A DNA stretch of 8,146 bases from Deltaproteobacteria bacterium (GTDB lineage Bacteria; Desulfobacterota; JAENJC01). This document shows, one piece after another, positions 7,301-8,146 of this stretch (the first letter of the stretch is position 1; every line of letters begins with the position of its first letter). The notes beneath the pieces are model-generated. The model ran no database searches. It was not told the DNA's origin and worked only from the letters and a program-made list of their open reading frames with translations. Position numbers and translations under genes: made by a program. Location of the stretch: NCBI GenBank assembly GCA_016844545.1, contig JAENJC010000059.1:1-8146 (forward strand), read 5' to 3'.

Positions 7301-7351
7301 AACGGCCGGGTCTTCGGAGAGGTGGATTTCATTCCAGTCTAAATTCTGCAT
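4328..7351 (-). CDS. hsdR: Type I restriction enzyme, R subunit (translocase and endonuclease)
   Basis: HsdR is the motor and nuclease subunit of type I restriction-modification: bound to HsdM and HsdS at an unmethylated site, it pulls in DNA using ATP and cuts at a distance. The protein has 1007 residues from ATG 7351 and looks intact. The nuclease domain has Asp146, Glu160 and Lys162 (DVMVFV, VVIECK) and the QxxxY element QLTRY at 176-180. Helicase motifs follow: Walker A HTQGSGKS 312-319, DEAH 414-417, TGTP 441-444, LLTGFDAP 623-630 and QAIARVNR 648-655. The last 300 residues are helical and charged, as in the region that contacts HsdM. ATG 7351 overlaps the stop of the SIR2-like gene as TAATG, with TGGGGA about 9 bases upstream; a TTG at 7366 would add five residues but is less likely. 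hsdM and hsdS are absent here and expected beyond the right edge. A sampled line is about 53% GC, unlike the gene upstream. Confidence 0.97.
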   Translation of the reverse strand: MQNLDWNEIHLSEDPAVELLQGMGYSFVPSEALEAERGSLRAVILFPRLAAALEKLNSWLSEDNVKKAIRAVSHVQAANLLEANEKIHTILTHGISLEQDIGDGQGKKGHTVHFIDYDNIENNELTVTRQFKVSRLGAIQQNIIVDVMVFVNGIPLVVIECKSPTIHEPIEKGVEQLTRYQEIEDKFTGLGAPNLFETAQILVSTCGQAAKYATVATSKRFWAEWKVPYPISLDELQKRLGRVPTPQDVLLFGLLEPSNLLDLVRNFIVFETEAGKTVKKLARYQQLIAVNEAIKRISTAKAPAERGGIIWHTQGSGKSLSMLFLAVKLRRMKELENPILVIVTDRKDLDRQITKTFRNCGFPNPQPAKRVTHLRELLQARTGQTVMTTVQKFMELGEKHPVLTDAENVFVMVDEAHRSQYRGLAANMRKAMKNACFLGFTGTPIDKKDRSTFQTFGPYIHTYTIEQAVQDGATVPIFYESRLPDLQVEGESLDALFERFFRENSPEEREAIKSKYATEAAIAGAPKRVERICLDIIDHFERFIYPNGFKAQIVAVNRETAVLYKETLERLNAPPAALIMSISHNDPKRFRDAAVPKDSQKDVIADFKDKGNELAMLVVCDMLLTGFDAPVEQVMYLDSPLKEHSLLQAIARVNRTYEGKEYGLVVDYWGVSRELQEALAIFSPQDVAGALRPKTSELPRLEARHRAVMRFFDRVDRGNLEDVLKVLEPADVRAEFDLAFKRFTMSLDMVLPDPAGLPYLDDLKWLGKVRTAAKNRYRDQALDLSGCSEKVKKLIEEHIRAEGITQLLEPVSIFSEKFNEHVDKLSSPEAKASEMEHAIRHEITIHLDENPVLYSSLRERLKAIIEARKQERIDAVEQLKRLNFLVEEMRRVGDKACEMGMSEHQFAFYKLLTEPEGKEGGIGKTEGAGEEVGLYLTEKPDEAKRELSGLIFESLAKLAVIDWQHKEDVQREMRRQIKRHLRAAGHKDDIEALTARFMDLARARLIR

Positions 7352-8146
7352 TATTTGTTTCCCCAAATGTTTGCGGAATCCGCATCATAATAAAATACTT
7401 TTAGCTGGTTGCTCTCATTTGCAGATTTTCGATAAATCTCCATAGCCTCGGCACGTTTAATTATCCTTTTATTGCCCTTGGATTCAGGGTCACCATATAT
7501 ACTTACAAATAGAGATGTTATCCTTCCCTGTTCTATAAGCTTTAGAATATGTGCATCATTTTCTGCAAATGAATGCCCATACACAAACAGATTGCCCTTA
7601 ATGCTTGCAAAACTCCTATAGCCACGATTTAAATATCCACTATGATTGATTCGCGTTTTCTTTTCTTCGCTTTTCCCTTCAGCAACAAATAGAGGAAACA
7701 TTCCGTCATCCATAGCTTTTCGTATTTGTCTTAGAAGCGGGATCCCTGTGTTAATCCAAGTGTATTTTTGAATCTCTGCGCCAGCATCAAAAAGGTGTAA
7801 AGCTCCATGAAGATAAAAAACCCTTTGACTCTTTGTATTTTCTACATTCCAACTGACATAATCAGAGGGGCCATCATCGGGCATTCTGAATCCGTCATCA
7901 ATTTTCATCTTATCTTTACCATCGCTATGCATGAAAGCCCAATAAAGTAGCAAGTCATAGTTTAACGTGTAAAAGGTTTCAAAGTTAGACAGGTATCGGC
8001 AGCAATGCAAATATTGGGATTCTTTGATATCCGAAGGTAAACTCGGATGCCTACTCGCGATAACGTCAATCAGGATTTCACGCAGCTTTTCAGCATCTTT
8101 ACTAAAATCCGGCGCTCTTTTCTCCAGCCCCTTGTTATAAAGCTTC
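7351..8146 (-). CDS. DUF4917/SIR2-like protein, N-terminus cut by window edge
   Basis: The frame is open to the right edge; 264 residues are visible and the start lies outside. Whole DUF4917 proteins are, from memory, about 330 residues, so some 60-70 are missing. Three blocks match the pattern of SIR2-like NAD-binding folds: TLNYD at visible residues 60-64, YLHG at 111-114 with a possible catalytic His113, and YGHSFAEND at about 189-197, which resembles the GxS...D nucleotide-binding block. The stretch FPLFVAEGKSEEK between them is typical of DUF4917. SIR2-like proteins in defence systems often degrade NAD+ on phage infection; whether this one does is unknown. It ends in a TAATG overlap with hsdR, so the two are coupled. 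The DNA is AT-rich (sampled lines 32-38% GC). Internal TTG at 8010 is not a credible start, because conserved-looking coding sequence continues upstream of it. The DUF4917 assignment is recognition from memory. Confidence 0.8.
   Translation of the reverse strand, partial: KLYNKGLEKRAPDFSKDAEKLREILIDVIASRHPSLPSDIKESQYLHCCRYLSNFETFYTLNYDLLLYWAFMHSDGKDKMKIDDGFRMPDDGPSDYVSWNVENTKSQRVFYLHGALHLFDAGAEIQKYTWINTGIPLLRQIRKAMDDGMFPLFVAEGKSEEKKTRINHSGYLNRGYRSFASIKGNLFVYGHSFAENDAHILKLIEQGRITSLFVSIYGDPESKGNKRIIKRAEAMEIYRKSANESNQLKVFYYDADSANIWGNK

Noticed and set aside
4317..7445. Numerous plus-strand ORFs and two minus-strand ORFs (6469-6804, 7078-7332) within hsdR
   Set aside because: They overlap a complete HsdR with all catalytic motifs and are shadows in other frames.
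7351..8010. TTG 8010 as the start of the SIR2-like gene
   Set aside because: The same frame stays open to the right edge and the peptide upstream is continuous with the fold; the gene is cut by the window.

Overview
The window is bacterial chromosomal DNA in which every gene I can support lies on the minus strand, so the genes read from right to left. The right half (about 3576 to 8146) is a defence-type operon: a DUF4917/SIR2-like protein that runs off the right edge, a complete type I restriction subunit HsdR, and a YgjP/DUF45-type zinc metallopeptidase. The three genes are joined by stop/start overlaps (TAATG, then TGATG), so they are almost certainly co-transcribed and translationally coupled. 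The modification and specificity genes (hsdM, hsdS) are not in the window. They would be expected beyond the right edge if the system is complete.

The left half (1 to 3355) is housekeeping: ssb (single-stranded DNA-binding protein), then a gene for ribonuclease J, then the 5' part of an ABC-F ribosome-associated ATPase that runs off the left edge. Two of these genes have unusual beginnings. RNase J has no ATG, GTG or TTG that would give the full conserved N-terminus, but has an ATT codon 8 bases after a strong GGAGGT ribosome binding site; starting there gives 555 residues, the size of Bacillus subtilis RNase J1. The ABC-F gene has a good ribosome binding site and ATG, but the codons between the first residues and the first Walker A motif appear deleted with a frameshift. 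It is either a pseudogene or an assembly error.

Between the two halves (3356 to 3575) lie a plausible sigma70-type promoter for ssb and three tandem copies of a 20-base unit, which resemble the repeated ends of IS21-type insertion sequences. This may mark where the defence operon was inserted next to ssb. The other gap (933 to 1200) has a good promoter candidate for the ABC-F gene, a possible 25-codon leader ORF and short repeat motifs.

The organism cannot be named from the sequence. Moderate GC, RNase J with a Gram-negative-like SSB, and an ABC-F gene would fit an environmental lineage such as Nitrospirota or Desulfobacterota, but this is a guess. The SIR2-like gene is clearly more AT-rich (sampled lines about 32 to 38% GC) than hsdR (a sampled line at 53%). 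No rRNA, tRNA, CRISPR array or complete mobile element was seen.
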